A DNA stretch of 64,000 bases, from contig NZ_JBLWVT010000001.1 in assembly GCF_048268305.1 (NCBI RefSeq), positions 558,001 to 622,000 on the forward strand, given 5' to 3'. The stretch comes from Pseudodonghicola sp048268305 (GTDB lineage Bacteria; Pseudomonadota; Alphaproteobacteria; Rhodobacterales; Rhodobacteraceae). Shown in pieces: positions 9,871 through 18,205 of the stretch. The notes under the pieces were generated by a model, which had not been told where the DNA came from, searched no databases, and saw only the letters and a program-made list of their open reading frames with translations. The position numbers and the translations under genes were made by a program. The number at the start of each line of letters is the position of its first letter. Position 1 is the stretch's first letter.

Positions 9871-10173
9871 AACTTACCGGCCCTTGTTCTCAGGGTCGCA
9901 TCTCTCGCCGGCCCCCACCGACAACGACAGACGGACACGAATTAAAGTGGTCACCATCTGTAACAGATACGCTTTTGCCAAAATTTGGTTAGAATTGTCA
10001 AAGAATTGCGGTCATCTCGGTTAACGCGGCGATCAATGCCTTGGATTTCCAAGACATTGTTTCGATGAAACCCGAGGGTTTCGCCTTATTTCCGTCATTA
10101 TTCGAAAGAATGACGCGAATCTTCTCCTGCACTGGGTGCCTCGGCGTCTCCCGTCAGACGCCGGGGGCGTGGA
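9871..10173. other. non-coding stretch upstream of the Hint gene
   Basis: This 303-base stretch is AT-richer than its surroundings and holds the promoter region of the Hint gene. Two small hairpins are visible: GAAACCC/GGGTTTC at 10067-10082 and CGTCATT/AATGACG at 10093-10115. Either may end transcription of the 34-codon gene to its right. No gene with a credible start was found. Confidence 0.5.
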
Positions 10174-10278
10174 TCAGGCGCCCGAAGAGCTGCGCGGCGG
10201 GCGGTTCCAGGGCAGGACGACATCGGCGGATTTCGACGCCTCGATGACCGATTTGATGAAGCGGTTCTTCTGTTTCAT
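10174..10278 (-). CDS. 34-codon small protein, unknown function
   Basis: An ATG at 10278 opens 34 codons ending TGA at 10174-10176. AGGAG lies 9 bases upstream, a strong Shine-Dalgarno. The peptide begins MKQKNRFIKSVIEASKS and contains VVLPWNR. The N-terminal part is amphipathic and positively charged, followed by a PWxR element. From memory, similar short proteins with FI-x-SV and PW-x-R occur in Rhodobacteraceae, but I cannot name a family. It lies 103 bases beyond the terminator of pgeF, so it probably has its own promoter. Confidence 0.65.
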   Translation of the reverse strand: MKQKNRFIKSVIEASKSADVVLPWNRPPRSSSGA

Positions 10279-10380
10279 TCTGTTCTGCTCCTGTCATGGC
10301 CGCGCGGATGCGGGCTTTCGATGAGCAGACAGTCGTTGTCCAATCGGGCGTCGATGGGGCGGATCGGGGGAAATTTATGT

Positions 10381-10410
10381 GGCAATTGCGGCGGCGCTGC
10401 CGCAATTGCC
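10381..10410 (-). terminator. terminator after pgeF
   Basis: A perfect 12-bp stem, GGCAATTGCGGC with GCCGCAATTGCC, has a 6-base loop. It sits 2 bases after the pgeF stop and is followed on the minus strand by an AT-rich ACATAAATTT. Confidence 0.75.
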
Positions 10411-10412
10411 GG

Positions 10413-11168
10413 TCACAGCCGGATGGCCGAGATCAGCCGGCCATAGTCGGCCTCGCCCTGATGGGTGGCACGGCGATAGGAATAGAAGCGCTCGGGGTCG
10501 GAATAGGTGCAATGACGGGTCCATTCCGCCTCTCCCACGCCGGCGTTGCGCAGCCGGTAAAGCCCGAATCCCGGCAGATCAAAGAGATAGCGGTCGCCGT
10601 CGCCATTGGCGAAGAAGCGGGCGGCGTCGGGGTCTTCCATGGTGAAGGTGTCGAAGAACTCGGGCCCGACCTCATAGGCGCGCTGGGATATGGTGGGACC
10701 GATCACCGCCACGGTATCGGCACGATCGGCGCCAAGCGCCTCCATCGCGTCGAGCGTCGCTTCCAGCACCCCGTCGAGCGCCCCGCGCCAGCCGGCGTGG
10801 GCGGCGCCGATGACGCCGGCCTTCCGATCGGCGAAGAGAACCGGCTGGCAATCGGCGGTCAGCACCGTCAGGGCGATGCCCGGCGTGGCGGTGACCAGCG
10901 CATCGGCGCGCGGCTTGTCGGCGCTGGGGGCGGTGACGGTGACCACATTGGCCGAATGCACCTGATGCACCGCGGCAAGCGCCAGGGGATCGAGATCCAG
11001 CGCCTGGGCGACGCGGCTGCGGTTGATCGCCACCACCTCGGCCAGATCGGTCGAGCCGGGGCCGCAGTTGAGCCCGGCGAAGACCCCGGACGAGGCGCCG
11101 CCGCGTCGGGTGAAGAATCCGTGGCGCAGCGGCCGCAGGGTCGGGGAGGTGAGAAGTTCCAGCGTCAT
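10413..11168 (-). CDS. pgeF: peptidoglycan editing factor PgeF (laccase-domain family)
   Basis: The 251-aa protein belongs to the YfiH/YlmD laccase-domain family, now named PgeF for its role in keeping non-canonical amino acids out of the peptidoglycan stem peptide. The family signatures are FFTRRGG near the N-terminus, HQVHSANV, TADCQPVLF and HAGWRG, which supply the conserved His and Cys metal ligands. The start overlaps the stop of the methyltransferase gene in an ATGA. It is the last gene of the lgt operon and is followed directly by a strong terminator. Confidence 0.93.
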   Translation of the reverse strand: MTLELLTSPTLRPLRHGFFTRRGGASSGVFAGLNCGPGSTDLAEVVAINRSRVAQALDLDPLALAAVHQVHSANVVTVTAPSADKPRADALVTATPGIALTVLTADCQPVLFADRKAGVIGAAHAGWRGALDGVLEATLDAMEALGADRADTVAVIGPTISQRAYEVGPEFFDTFTMEDPDAARFFANGDGDRYLFDLPGFGLYRLRNAGVGEAEWTRHCTYSDPERFYSYRRATHQGEADYGRLISAIRL

Positions 11169-12235
11169 TTTTCCAGTCCGGGCGGTGCGGAGCTCTGCGA
11201 TGGGAAAAGGCCCAGCACCTTGAACAGGTTTCCCATTTCCTCGGGGTGCGTCAACCGGCGATGTGCGGCGACAAGCTGATCGAGCGCCGGCCCCGAGAGG
11301 CCGCGCGCCAATGTTTGCGCCCGCGCGGTGATTCCCAGCCGTTCGAGGAAAATCCCCTGCGGGGTCAGTCGGCTATGGGCGATGCCGGCGGCCCTCGCGC
11401 TGCGCGCCAGGACTTCGAAGTCGACATGGGCGGTCAGATCGGCCTCGCCAGGGGACTGGAGCGGATCGCTGGGCGCATGCGATTTGAGCGCTTGCAGCGT
11501 GTCGCCCAGCGAGACCCAGTCGCCATAGTCGATCATCAGGGCGGCGCCGCCGTGGCCGGCGATTCGCGCCGCGATCTGGGCCGTGATCAGCGGCGCGGCC
11601 TCGCAGAGTTCGATCAGATCGCCGTCCTTGGTGTCGTCCAGCCGGTCCGCCAGCGCCGGTTGCGCGGTCTGCGGACCAAGGCCGAAGGACAGCGCGCCCT
11701 CGCTCAGCCCCACCAGACGTTCACGCCAGCCGGCACCGTCGCGGACGAACTGGCGGATTGGCAGGGCATCGAAGAATTCGTTGGCGACCAGGAAAAGCGG
11801 TTGGTCCTTGGGCAGATCGGCCACATCGTCGATCCAGCGGGGCGCATGGCCCGCCAGGGTCTTCGCCTGCATCTCGCGAAGGGTGGGGGAGGCTTCGACC
11901 AGCAGCACCCGGGCGGCGGCATGAAAGCCGGGCACGCCGCGCGTGGCGCGCAACAGATCGGCCATCAGCGTGCCGCGGCCGGGGCCAAGCTCGGCCAGGG
12001 TGAAGGGGGTGGGCGATCCCTGATCCAGCCAGTACTGCGCCAGGCAAAGGCCGATCAGCTCGCCGAACATCTGGCTGATTTCCGGGGCGGTGATGAAATC
12101 GCCCCTGGTGCCGAAGGGATCGCGGGTGGCGTAATAGCCGTAATCGGGATCCAGCAGGCAATCGGCCATGTAATCGGACACCCGGATCGGCCCGGTGGCC
12201 AGAATACGGTCGCGAAGCCTGTCCTTCAGGTTCAT
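11165..12235 (-). CDS. class I SAM-dependent methyltransferase, MidA/NDUFAF7 family
   Basis: The 356-aa protein begins MNLKDRLRDRI and contains SDYMADCLLDPDYGYY and the SAM-binding segment LAELGPGRGTLMADLLR. These are the marks of the NDUFAF7/MidA family, whose mitochondrial member methylates an arginine of a complex I subunit. In bacteria the substrate is unknown. Its ATG overlaps the lgt stop, and its stop overlaps the pgeF start, so all three are coupled. Upstream extension of the frame lies within lgt and is not coding. Confidence 0.92.
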   Translation of the reverse strand: MNLKDRLRDRILATGPIRVSDYMADCLLDPDYGYYATRDPFGTRGDFITAPEISQMFGELIGLCLAQYWLDQGSPTPFTLAELGPGRGTLMADLLRATRGVPGFHAAARVLLVEASPTLREMQAKTLAGHAPRWIDDVADLPKDQPLFLVANEFFDALPIRQFVRDGAGWRERLVGLSEGALSFGLGPQTAQPALADRLDDTKDGDLIELCEAAPLITAQIAARIAGHGGAALMIDYGDWVSLGDTLQALKSHAPSDPLQSPGEADLTAHVDFEVLARSARAAGIAHSRLTPQGIFLERLGITARAQTLARGLSGPALDQLVAAHRRLTHPEEMGNLFKVLGLFPSQSSAPPGLEK

Positions 12236-13122
12236 GCCGTGGCCTTTCTGGCCCGCCAGATGAACCAGAGCCCCAGCAGGATCATCGGCAGCGACAGGAA
12301 TTGCCCCATGGTCAGCCCATAGCCGTTCAGGTGCAGCGCCAGCCCCAGCGGGTTGCCGGGGGTGACGAATTGGGCATCCGGCTGGCGGAAGAATTCGACG
12401 ATGAAGCGGGCGATGCCATAGCCGCCGATGAAGCTGCCCAGCACCAGCCCGGGCCGCTTGAAGGCGCCTCGGCGATAGACCAGCCACAGAAGCAGCGCCC
12501 CGAGGATCAGCCCTTCGAGCGCGGCCTCGTAAAGCTGCGAAGGGTGGCGGGCGCAGAGGCCCGGCAGCACGCCGGGGCAATCCTGTGCCGCAACCCCGGG
12601 AAAGATCACCGCCCAGGGCAGATCAGACGGGCGGCCCCAAAGCTCGGCATTCACGAAATTGGCCAGCCGTCCCAGCATCAGCCCCGGCGGCACGGAGGAG
12701 GCGATCAGATCGGCGGCGGGCAGGCATGCGATGCCCTGTTGCCGGGTATAAGCCCAGGAGGCGACGACCACGCCCAGGAACCCGCCGTGGAATGACATGC
12801 CGCCCTGCCAGACCATTATGATTTCGGCCGGGTGGGACAGGTAATAGGCGGGCTGATAGAACAGCACGAACCCCAGCCGGCCGCCGAGGATGACGCCAAG
12901 GATGATCCAGGTCAGCAGATCCTCGATCTGCTTCGGCGTCATCGGCGCGCCTGAGGCGGGCCAGAGCGCCGGGCGCTTCACGGCGGCCACCGCCAGACGC
13001 CAGGCGATCAGGATGCCCGCGATATAGGCCAGCGCGTACCAGCGCAGCGCGAACTCCATCCCGAAGAGCGAGATCGAGAAGACTTCGGACGAAAGGTGCG
13101 GAAAGGGGATGACTGCCTGCAT
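12232..13122 (-). CDS. lgt: prolipoprotein diacylglyceryl transferase
   Basis: Lgt transfers diacylglycerol from phosphatidylglycerol to the lipobox cysteine of prelipoproteins in the inner membrane. The 296-aa polytopic protein carries FHGGFLG at 111-117 and the Lgt signature GRLANFVNAE at 151-160. AAGGAGA precedes the ATG at a good distance. It heads the lgt-methyltransferase-pgeF operon and diverges from ubiK. Possible clients in this window are the M48 lipoprotein and the 25-codon lipoprotein. Confidence 0.97.
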   Translation of the reverse strand: MQAVIPFPHLSSEVFSISLFGMEFALRWYALAYIAGILIAWRLAVAAVKRPALWPASGAPMTPKQIEDLLTWIILGVILGGRLGFVLFYQPAYYLSHPAEIIMVWQGGMSFHGGFLGVVVASWAYTRQQGIACLPAADLIASSVPPGLMLGRLANFVNAELWGRPSDLPWAVIFPGVAAQDCPGVLPGLCARHPSQLYEAALEGLILGALLLWLVYRRGAFKRPGLVLGSFIGGYGIARFIVEFFRQPDAQFVTPGNPLGLALHLNGYGLTMGQFLSLPMILLGLWFIWRARKATA

Positions 13123-13218
13123 GTGCGTCTCCTTGCCTCCGGTCGCGGGGGCAAGTCAACCTTGCCGCTTGGCCGCATTCCGCCCATATAGGGGCTAACC
13201 GCGACACGGAGACAACAG

Positions 13219-13467
13219 ATGCAAACCCGCAACAAGTTCCTGGACGATATCTCGCAGCTCATGACCAATGCGATGGGCGTGGCCCAGGGCGCCAAGGACG
13301 AGGCCGAGACGGCGATGAAATCGCTGATGGACCGCTGGCTGGCCGATCGCGATTTTGTGACCCGCGAGGAGTTCGACGCGGTGCGGATCATGGCGCAGAA
13401 GGCCCGCGAAGAGAATGCCGCGCTCGAGGCGCGGATCGCTGTGCTGGAAGAGAAACTGTCGAAGTAA
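13219..13467 (+). CDS. ubiK: ubiquinone biosynthesis accessory factor UbiK (BMFP family)
   Basis: The 82-aa protein has an amphipathic N-terminal helix and a C-terminal coiled coil (EENAALEARIAVLEEKL), the shape of the BMFP/UbiK family. UbiK interacts with UbiJ and supports aerobic ubiquinone synthesis in Enterobacteria. The segment FVTREEFDAVR is family-typical. A GGAGACAA Shine-Dalgarno lies before the ATG. It is a single gene between divergent lgt and convergent trkH. Confidence 0.88.
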   Translation: MQTRNKFLDDISQLMTNAMGVAQGAKDEAETAMKSLMDRWLADRDFVTREEFDAVRIMAQKAREENAALEARIAVLEEKLSK

Positions 13468-13516
13468 GCGCCCTCACGAGGCGTTCGAGAGACCGGTCGC
13501 GCGGCGGGCCTGAGGG

Positions 13517-14941
13517 TCAGGCCGCGCGCCAGAAGGCGGGGGTGAGCAGGACCAGAACGGTCGCCATCTCGAGCCGGCCCAGATACATGCCAATCGCCAG
13601 GATCAGCTTTGACGCATTGTCGAGGCTGGCGAAGTTGCCGGCCGGGCCGATGATCTCGCCCACCCCGGGGCCGACGTTGGCGACCGCCGTGAGTGCACCG
13701 CTGAGCGCGGTCAGAAAATCCAGCCCCAGCATGTTCAGCATCACCGCCATCACCGTGACGGTGGCGAAATAGAGGGTGAAGAAGGTGATCACGCCTGAGG
13801 TCACGTCGGGCCCGATCGGCCGCCCCTCGTAGCGTGGCACCACCACCTGGTGCGGTGCCCGGATCCGGGTGACCGCCGAGGCGGCAAGGCGGAAGAACAC
13901 GATCCAGCGCATCATCTTGGCGCCGCCGGCGGTCGACCCGGTGCAGCCGCCGACCGCGGTGATGCCGAAGAAGACCGCCACCGCCAGGGGCCCCCAGAGC
14001 GTGTAATCGGTGCTGGCATAGCCCGTCGTCGTCACCACCGAGACGACGTTGAAGGCGACCTGGCGGAAGGTCGGTTCGACCTCCATGTCGTTGACCAGCA
14101 CCAGCCAGGCTGTCAGTGCCAACGTCACCGCCAGCAGGAACACCACCATGACCCTGACCTGTTCGCCCGCCATGTTGCGACGCAGGATGGCGCGGATGTA
14201 CCAGGCGAAGGGGATGCCGCCGAGGGCCATGAAAATGGTCGCGGTATATTGCAGGAAGGGGCTTTCGAAATGGCCGAAGGAGGCGTCGTAGTTCGAATAG
14301 CCGCCGGTCGACAGCGTGGTCATCGCATGGGTGATGGCGTCGAACAGGCTCATCCCCCCCAGCAGATAGAGCAGGAAGCAGATCGCCATCAGGCCGACAT
14401 AGGCCGTCATCGTCGCCATCGCGAAGCGGGCGGCGTTGGCCAGCTCCTTTTCGCCCTGTTCCGAGCTTTCGGTGCGGAACAGCTGCATGCCGCCCACCTT
14501 CAGCATCGGCAGCAGCGCCACGCCGGTCACCACGAAGCCGATGCCGCCCATCCCCTGCAGCAGGGCCCGCCAGAACAGGATGCCCCTCGGGGTCTGGTCC
14601 AGTCCGCTCATCACGGTGGAACCCGTGGTGGTGATCCCCGACATCGATTCGAAGAAGGCATCCATCGGCGAGAGCTGCCAGATCATCAGCGGCAGAGCCC
14701 CGCAAATCGCGGCGGTCATCCAGACCGTGGCGGTCAGCAGAAAGCCGTGAACTGGCGCCATGTGATGCGAGGATCGCGCCCCGGCCAGCGCGGCGGCACC
14801 GCCCAGAAGGCCGGTCAGAACGAAGGCTTCGCTAAACACTGCGGCGGTGGACGGGAAGATCAGCGCGGTCAGCGCCATCAGCCCGGCCATCGCCAGCATG
14901 GCGACGCTATTGATGAAGACGACAAAACTCATCTGCTGCAT
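13517..14941 (-). CDS. trkH: TrkH family potassium uptake protein
   Basis: TrkH is the ion-conducting membrane subunit of the Trk potassium system, gated by cytoplasmic TrkA. The 474-aa protein shows the four filter loops in order: TTTGST near 104, TLSTGGYS, TTTGYAS and NVGPGVG, each between hydrophobic helices. Length is normal. No trkA is in the window. It is transcribed alone, away from the structured region at 15.1 kb and towards ubiK. Confidence 0.95.
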   Translation of the reverse strand: MQQMSFVVFINSVAMLAMAGLMALTALIFPSTAAVFSEAFVLTGLLGGAAALAGARSSHHMAPVHGFLLTATVWMTAAICGALPLMIWQLSPMDAFFESMSGITTTGSTVMSGLDQTPRGILFWRALLQGMGGIGFVVTGVALLPMLKVGGMQLFRTESSEQGEKELANAARFAMATMTAYVGLMAICFLLYLLGGMSLFDAITHAMTTLSTGGYSNYDASFGHFESPFLQYTATIFMALGGIPFAWYIRAILRRNMAGEQVRVMVVFLLAVTLALTAWLVLVNDMEVEPTFRQVAFNVVSVVTTTGYASTDYTLWGPLAVAVFFGITAVGGCTGSTAGGAKMMRWIVFFRLAASAVTRIRAPHQVVVPRYEGRPIGPDVTSGVITFFTLYFATVTVMAVMLNMLGLDFLTALSGALTAVANVGPGVGEIIGPAGNFASLDNASKLILAIGMYLGRLEMATVLVLLTPAFWRAA

Positions 14942-15281
14942 GCCGGGCGTCGTGGGTGGCCCGCTGGTATCCCGCTGTCCGTTGCCTGAGAATTCGGTTC
15001 TGCCAATAGCCCATTGTTGTCGTCAAATGACAAGATCCGGAAATGCGGAGGCGGGCGCAGTGTGACCTTTGCCTGCCGCTTGACGGGCCGTCGCGAGCCG
15101 CCTGCCTCGGACCTCGCCGAAAAGATTCCAGACCGGTTGGGTCTTCCGGTCCCCGCCCGAGCGCGGGACGAAGTCGTGATCCTCGGGCCCCCGAGGGGCC
15201 AACCTTTGACCCGGATGGTGCCGCAGGGAAGAAAGCAACCGCGATCGCGGTCTTTTTCTGCGGGTCTCCCTGAAAGAGCGT
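14942..15281. other. non-coding stretch between trkH and the DUF2798 gene, strongly structured
   Basis: No credible gene is seen. From about 15133 on, the plus strand has a chain of GC-rich hairpins: GACCGG/CCGGTC near 15133-15153, CCCGC/GCGGG near 15155-15170, CCTCGG/CCGAGG near 15180-15196, and ACCGCGATCGCGGT at 15238-15251, which is followed by CTTTTT. This arrangement suits a leader RNA with a terminator, or a small RNA ending at about 15257. Confidence 0.5.
15238..15257 (+). terminator. terminator-like hairpin upstream of the DUF2798 gene
   Basis: The 14-base self-complementary sequence ACCGCGATCGCGGT is followed by CTTTTT. It is 24 bases before the GTG start of the next gene, the position expected of an attenuator or of the end of a small RNA. 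Confidence 0.55.
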
Positions 15282-15494
15282 GTGCTGCTGGTGGCGCAGG
15301 TGATGATCGCCCGTTTTATCGCGGTGTCGATGTCGGGGATCATGTCGGCGGTCGGCCTGGGGCTGACCTGGCACTGGCTGGCGAACTGGCCGAAACAATT
15401 CGTCATCGCCTGGCCGATCGCTGTCCTGCCGACCCAGGTCTATGGCCGGCTGGGCTTTGCCGTCGCCGGGCGGATCGTGCCGCGGCGGGATTGA
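15282..15494 (+). CDS. DUF2798 small membrane protein
   Basis: The protein is about 70 aa from a GTG at 15282. It has two hydrophobic segments around RFIAVSMSGIMSAVGLGL and FVIAWPIAVLPTQVYGRL. The MSG-x-MS motif and the A-x-P turn match DUF2798 proteins, a family of unknown function with two membrane helices. The start is uncertain; an ATG at 15303 (MIARFIAV) would give 63 aa. A terminator-like hairpin lies just upstream. Confidence 0.75.
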   Translation: MLLVAQVMIARFIAVSMSGIMSAVGLGLTWHWLANWPKQFVIAWPIAVLPTQVYGRLGFAVAGRIVPRRD

Positions 15495-15497
15495 AAT

Positions 15498-15532
15498 CCC
15501 CGGGGGCGCTGGTTGAACCGGCGCCCCCGGGG
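15498..15532. terminator. bidirectional hairpin between convergent DUF2798 and TonB receptor genes
   Basis: A perfect 12-bp stem, CCCCGGGGGCGC with GCGCCCCCGGGG, and an 11-base loop fill the 44 bases between the two stops. There is no clear T-run. Confidence 0.65.
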
Positions 15533-15538
15533 TGAGGA

Positions 15539-17617
15539 TCAGAACTTTACCTCAAGCCGCAGATAGGCGGTGCGGCCGGGTTCGTTGACCTGGGTCACGC
15601 TGCTGTCGAAGACATTCGTGCGGCTCAGGTGGTTGGCATAGGTCTTGTCCAGCAGGTTGTTGATGCCGCCGGTCAGCACGACGTTCTCAGCCAGATCATA
15701 GCTGCCGAACAGATCGACAGTGGCATAGCCCGGCGTCTTGCCCGGATCGCGCGACGGGTCGATCCGGTCCTGGCCGGTGGCCCAGTTCAGCCGCCCGCCG
15801 GCGCGCCAGGCGTCTTGCCCGTAGGAAACGCTGATCTTGCCCTGCAGCGGCGGGATCTGCGCCAAAGGCCGGTTGTCGCTGCGGTTCTGCCCATAGGTAT
15901 AGGTGGCGTCGCCCGCGACCAGCCAGCCGCCATGCGACCAGCTTGCCTGCAGCTCTGCCCCCGAGAGTTCGGCCGAGACGTTGCGATAATAGGTCAGCCC
16001 GGGTTTCGAGAACTGATCACGCAGGATGAAATCGCTGACCCGGTCGTAATAGGCATTCGCCGTCAGGCTCCAGCTCGGGCGTTCCAGCGCGACCCCGAGG
16101 TCGAACTGATTGTGCTTCTCGGGGGCGATATCCGGGTTGCCGACCCAGCTGGGCATCCCCATGCTGCCGCGCGCCATGGCGCGTTCGTTGGCGTCCGCCG
16201 TGCGGGTCGATCGCGACACCCCGGCAAACAGCTTGGTGCCCTGGCTCAGCTCATGCTCCAGCCGGATCAGCCCGCCGAAGTTGTCCTCGGTCCGTGGGCT
16301 GTCGAAGGTGGTGCCATAGACCGCCTGATAATAGACATCCGGCACCGTGGCGGTATAACCGGGCACGCCATTGGCGGCGCCCGCCTCGGCCTTGACGTGA
16401 TCATAGCGCAGGCCCAGTTTCAGCAGGTTGCGCGGGCTCAGGTCGGTTTCGGTTTCGACATAGAGCCCGGTCTGCGCGATGGTGACATCAGGCCAGCTCA
16501 GCGTGCTGGCATTGGCGATGTTCTGGGCCGAGATCACCGGGATCATCCCCATGAAGCCATAGGCCATGCGGTTGTTCGACTGGAAATCCACCCCGACCCG
16601 GGCGCGGGTGGCGCCGAATTCGAACTGGCCTTCGAGCTTGCCGCCATGGGTGTCCGAGGTGGTCGGCGACAGCATTCCCATGGTGCCATGCGGGCGCAGG
16701 CTGTAGTTGTCCATCACGTGATCGACGTTCGACACGAAGAGGTTGCCCTCGATCCGCCGCAGCGCCCCCATGTCGACATCAACGCCACCGCGCAGCCGAT
16801 AGGTCCAGGTCTCGGACAGCGGGCTGTCCATGCCGGCGCCGGCGAACAGAACGTCCTCGGCCCGGTCGTGTTCGATGTCGAAGGCCAGCTCGACCCCATC
16901 CTTGGCATAGCCGAGGGTGAAGCCGGTGGTCTTCTGGTCAAAGCCGCTGCGCACCCGGGCGCCGCTGCCGTCCTTGTAATCGTTGGCGGTCTTGTATTCG
17001 GCGGAGCCCTCCATATAGAAACCGCCGCCCAGATCGTAGGAGACGCTGCCGGCAGATTCAAAGCTGGGCCCGTTATCGGTGCCGCCGATGACGAACTTGC
17101 CGGTCAGGCGTTTCTTCTCCTCGAATTCGGGGGCGTCGCGCTCCAGCCGCACGGTGCCGCCGGTGCCGCCCGGGCCGTTGGTGACGCTGGCATAGCCGCG
17201 TTCGACGATCACCCGGTCGGCACGGAAGAAATTGGCGATACTGGTCGGCGGGTCCATCCGGTTGGGGCAGCCGCCATAGGTGATGCTGCCGGTGTCGATG
17301 ATATTGAGCTGATTGCCCTGCTGGCCGCGGATCACGATATCGAGCCCATGGCCGCCCATCCGGCTGGCGGTGACGCCGGGTACTGCCGTCAGCAGCGCGC
17401 CGCCGTCAAGCGCCGGAGCCACCGGCAGATCGTCGGGGCTGAATTCGGAATAGCCCGGCACGGGGGTGCTTTGCGGGCCCTGAACCAGGATCGGGTCGAG
17501 CGTGAAGGGTTTCTTGTCATACGCGCCGGTGTCTTGCGCCAGCGCCAGCCCGGAAATCGAGCACATCAGAAGGGCGGTCACGCCAAGGCGCGCCGTGGAA
17601 ATACGGGTCATGTTCAT
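15539..17617 (-). CDS. TonB-dependent outer-membrane receptor, copper-receptor (OprC-like) type
   Basis: The 692-aa protein has a signal peptide ending near ALAQD, a plug domain (VIRGQQGNQLNIID, then YGGCPNRMDPPTS, then GPGGTGGTVRLERD) and a C-terminal beta-barrel ending in F. The GGCPNRMDPP element and the Met-rich loops (MGM repeats such as HGTMGMLS and ARGSMGMPSW) match the TonB-dependent copper receptor family. It is followed in the clinical model family by CxxC proteins; here DUF2946 lies 94 bases upstream on the same strand. Copper as ligand is inferred. Confidence 0.88.
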   Translation of the reverse strand: MNMTRISTARLGVTALLMCSISGLALAQDTGAYDKKPFTLDPILVQGPQSTPVPGYSEFSPDDLPVAPALDGGALLTAVPGVTASRMGGHGLDIVIRGQQGNQLNIIDTGSITYGGCPNRMDPPTSIANFFRADRVIVERGYASVTNGPGGTGGTVRLERDAPEFEEKKRLTGKFVIGGTDNGPSFESAGSVSYDLGGGFYMEGSAEYKTANDYKDGSGARVRSGFDQKTTGFTLGYAKDGVELAFDIEHDRAEDVLFAGAGMDSPLSETWTYRLRGGVDVDMGALRRIEGNLFVSNVDHVMDNYSLRPHGTMGMLSPTTSDTHGGKLEGQFEFGATRARVGVDFQSNNRMAYGFMGMIPVISAQNIANASTLSWPDVTIAQTGLYVETETDLSPRNLLKLGLRYDHVKAEAGAANGVPGYTATVPDVYYQAVYGTTFDSPRTEDNFGGLIRLEHELSQGTKLFAGVSRSTRTADANERAMARGSMGMPSWVGNPDIAPEKHNQFDLGVALERPSWSLTANAYYDRVSDFILRDQFSKPGLTYYRNVSAELSGAELQASWSHGGWLVAGDATYTYGQNRSDNRPLAQIPPLQGKISVSYGQDAWRAGGRLNWATGQDRIDPSRDPGKTPGYATVDLFGSYDLAENVVLTGGINNLLDKTYANHLSRTNVFDSSVTQVNEPGRTAYLRLEVKF

Positions 17618-17711
17618 TGTCCCTAGACTTATGAGTTCTTGTGCGCCGACCTCACGCGGCCCGAAGGGCGCATGGTGGCCGGGATCGGCGGGCCGCGAGA
17701 GGCCCGGATGC

Positions 17712-18125
17712 TCAGGCCGTCAGGGGTGGGGCGCGGATCTGTCGGACCCGCGGCGCCGGGCGCGGATGCGCCTGGGTCTCATGGGCCAGCCCATAGCGGA
17801 TGCGATGATATTCCGCCTTCTGCGCCACCAGGTCGGGGAGGGCAAAATTGCCGGGCAGGCCGACGATGCAGAAGGGGCATTTGCCGGTGATCTCGGCGGT
17901 GGGGCCGCCGTTCTCCTTCCCGTCCGTAACCTTGCCGTCGGCGAGGTTGATGGTCACCGTATGCAGCCCTTCAGGGCCGCAGATCACCACCTGGATCAGA
18001 TCGCCGTTGGCGGCCTCAAGCGTGATGGGAAAGAAGCTCTGGCAGACCTGCAAGGCGAGCAGCACGACCAGACCGGCCGCGATCAGGCGGCGCATCGGGG
18101 CGAGCAGGGGCAGGGTTCCAGTCAT
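17712..18125 (-). CDS. DUF2946-type membrane-anchored protein with CPFC motif
   Basis: The 137-aa protein has one N-terminal hydrophobic helix (LIAAGLVVLLALQVC), then VVICGPEGLHTV and a CPFC pair near residue 82. This follows the DUF2946 pattern: a signal anchor, a first cysteine in an IC-x-x-G segment, then CxxC. The function is unknown, but such genes are found beside copper receptors and copper chaperones, and here the next gene is an OprC-like receptor. A periplasmic copper-binding role is an inference. An internal ATG at 18095 is an alternative start. Confidence 0.7.
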   Translation of the reverse strand: MTGTLPLLAPMRRLIAAGLVVLLALQVCQSFFPITLEAANGDLIQVVICGPEGLHTVTINLADGKVTDGKENGGPTAEITGKCPFCIVGLPGNFALPDLVAQKAEYHRIRYGLAHETQAHPRPAPRVRQIRAPPLTA

Positions 18126-18171
18126 GGGAGGTGTATCTGGACGATCGCCCTGATCCTGGCAATCGCAAATG

Positions 18172-18199
18172 GCCGCAACGCCCCGGAGAGCGTTGCGGC
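18172..18199 (-). terminator. hairpin after the YjhQ-like gene
   Basis: A perfect 10-bp stem, GCCGCAACGC with GCGTTGCGGC, has an 8-base loop. It lies just past the stop of the acetyltransferase gene and before the DUF2946 start. Confidence 0.6.
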
Positions 18200-18205
18200 A
18201 AAACG

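Noticed and set aside
15198..15235. Resemblance to the 3' half of a TPP riboswitch (CCTTTGACC...CCGGATGGTGCCG...AGGGAAG)
   Set aside because: The CTGAGA part of the TPP aptamer is missing upstream and about 8-10 bases of the P4/P5 region are absent, so I do not call TPP.
15629..17626. A 665-codon frame antisense to the TonB receptor
   Set aside because: Same effect: composition-driven open frame with no recognisable protein; the receptor on the other strand has a signal peptide and family motifs.
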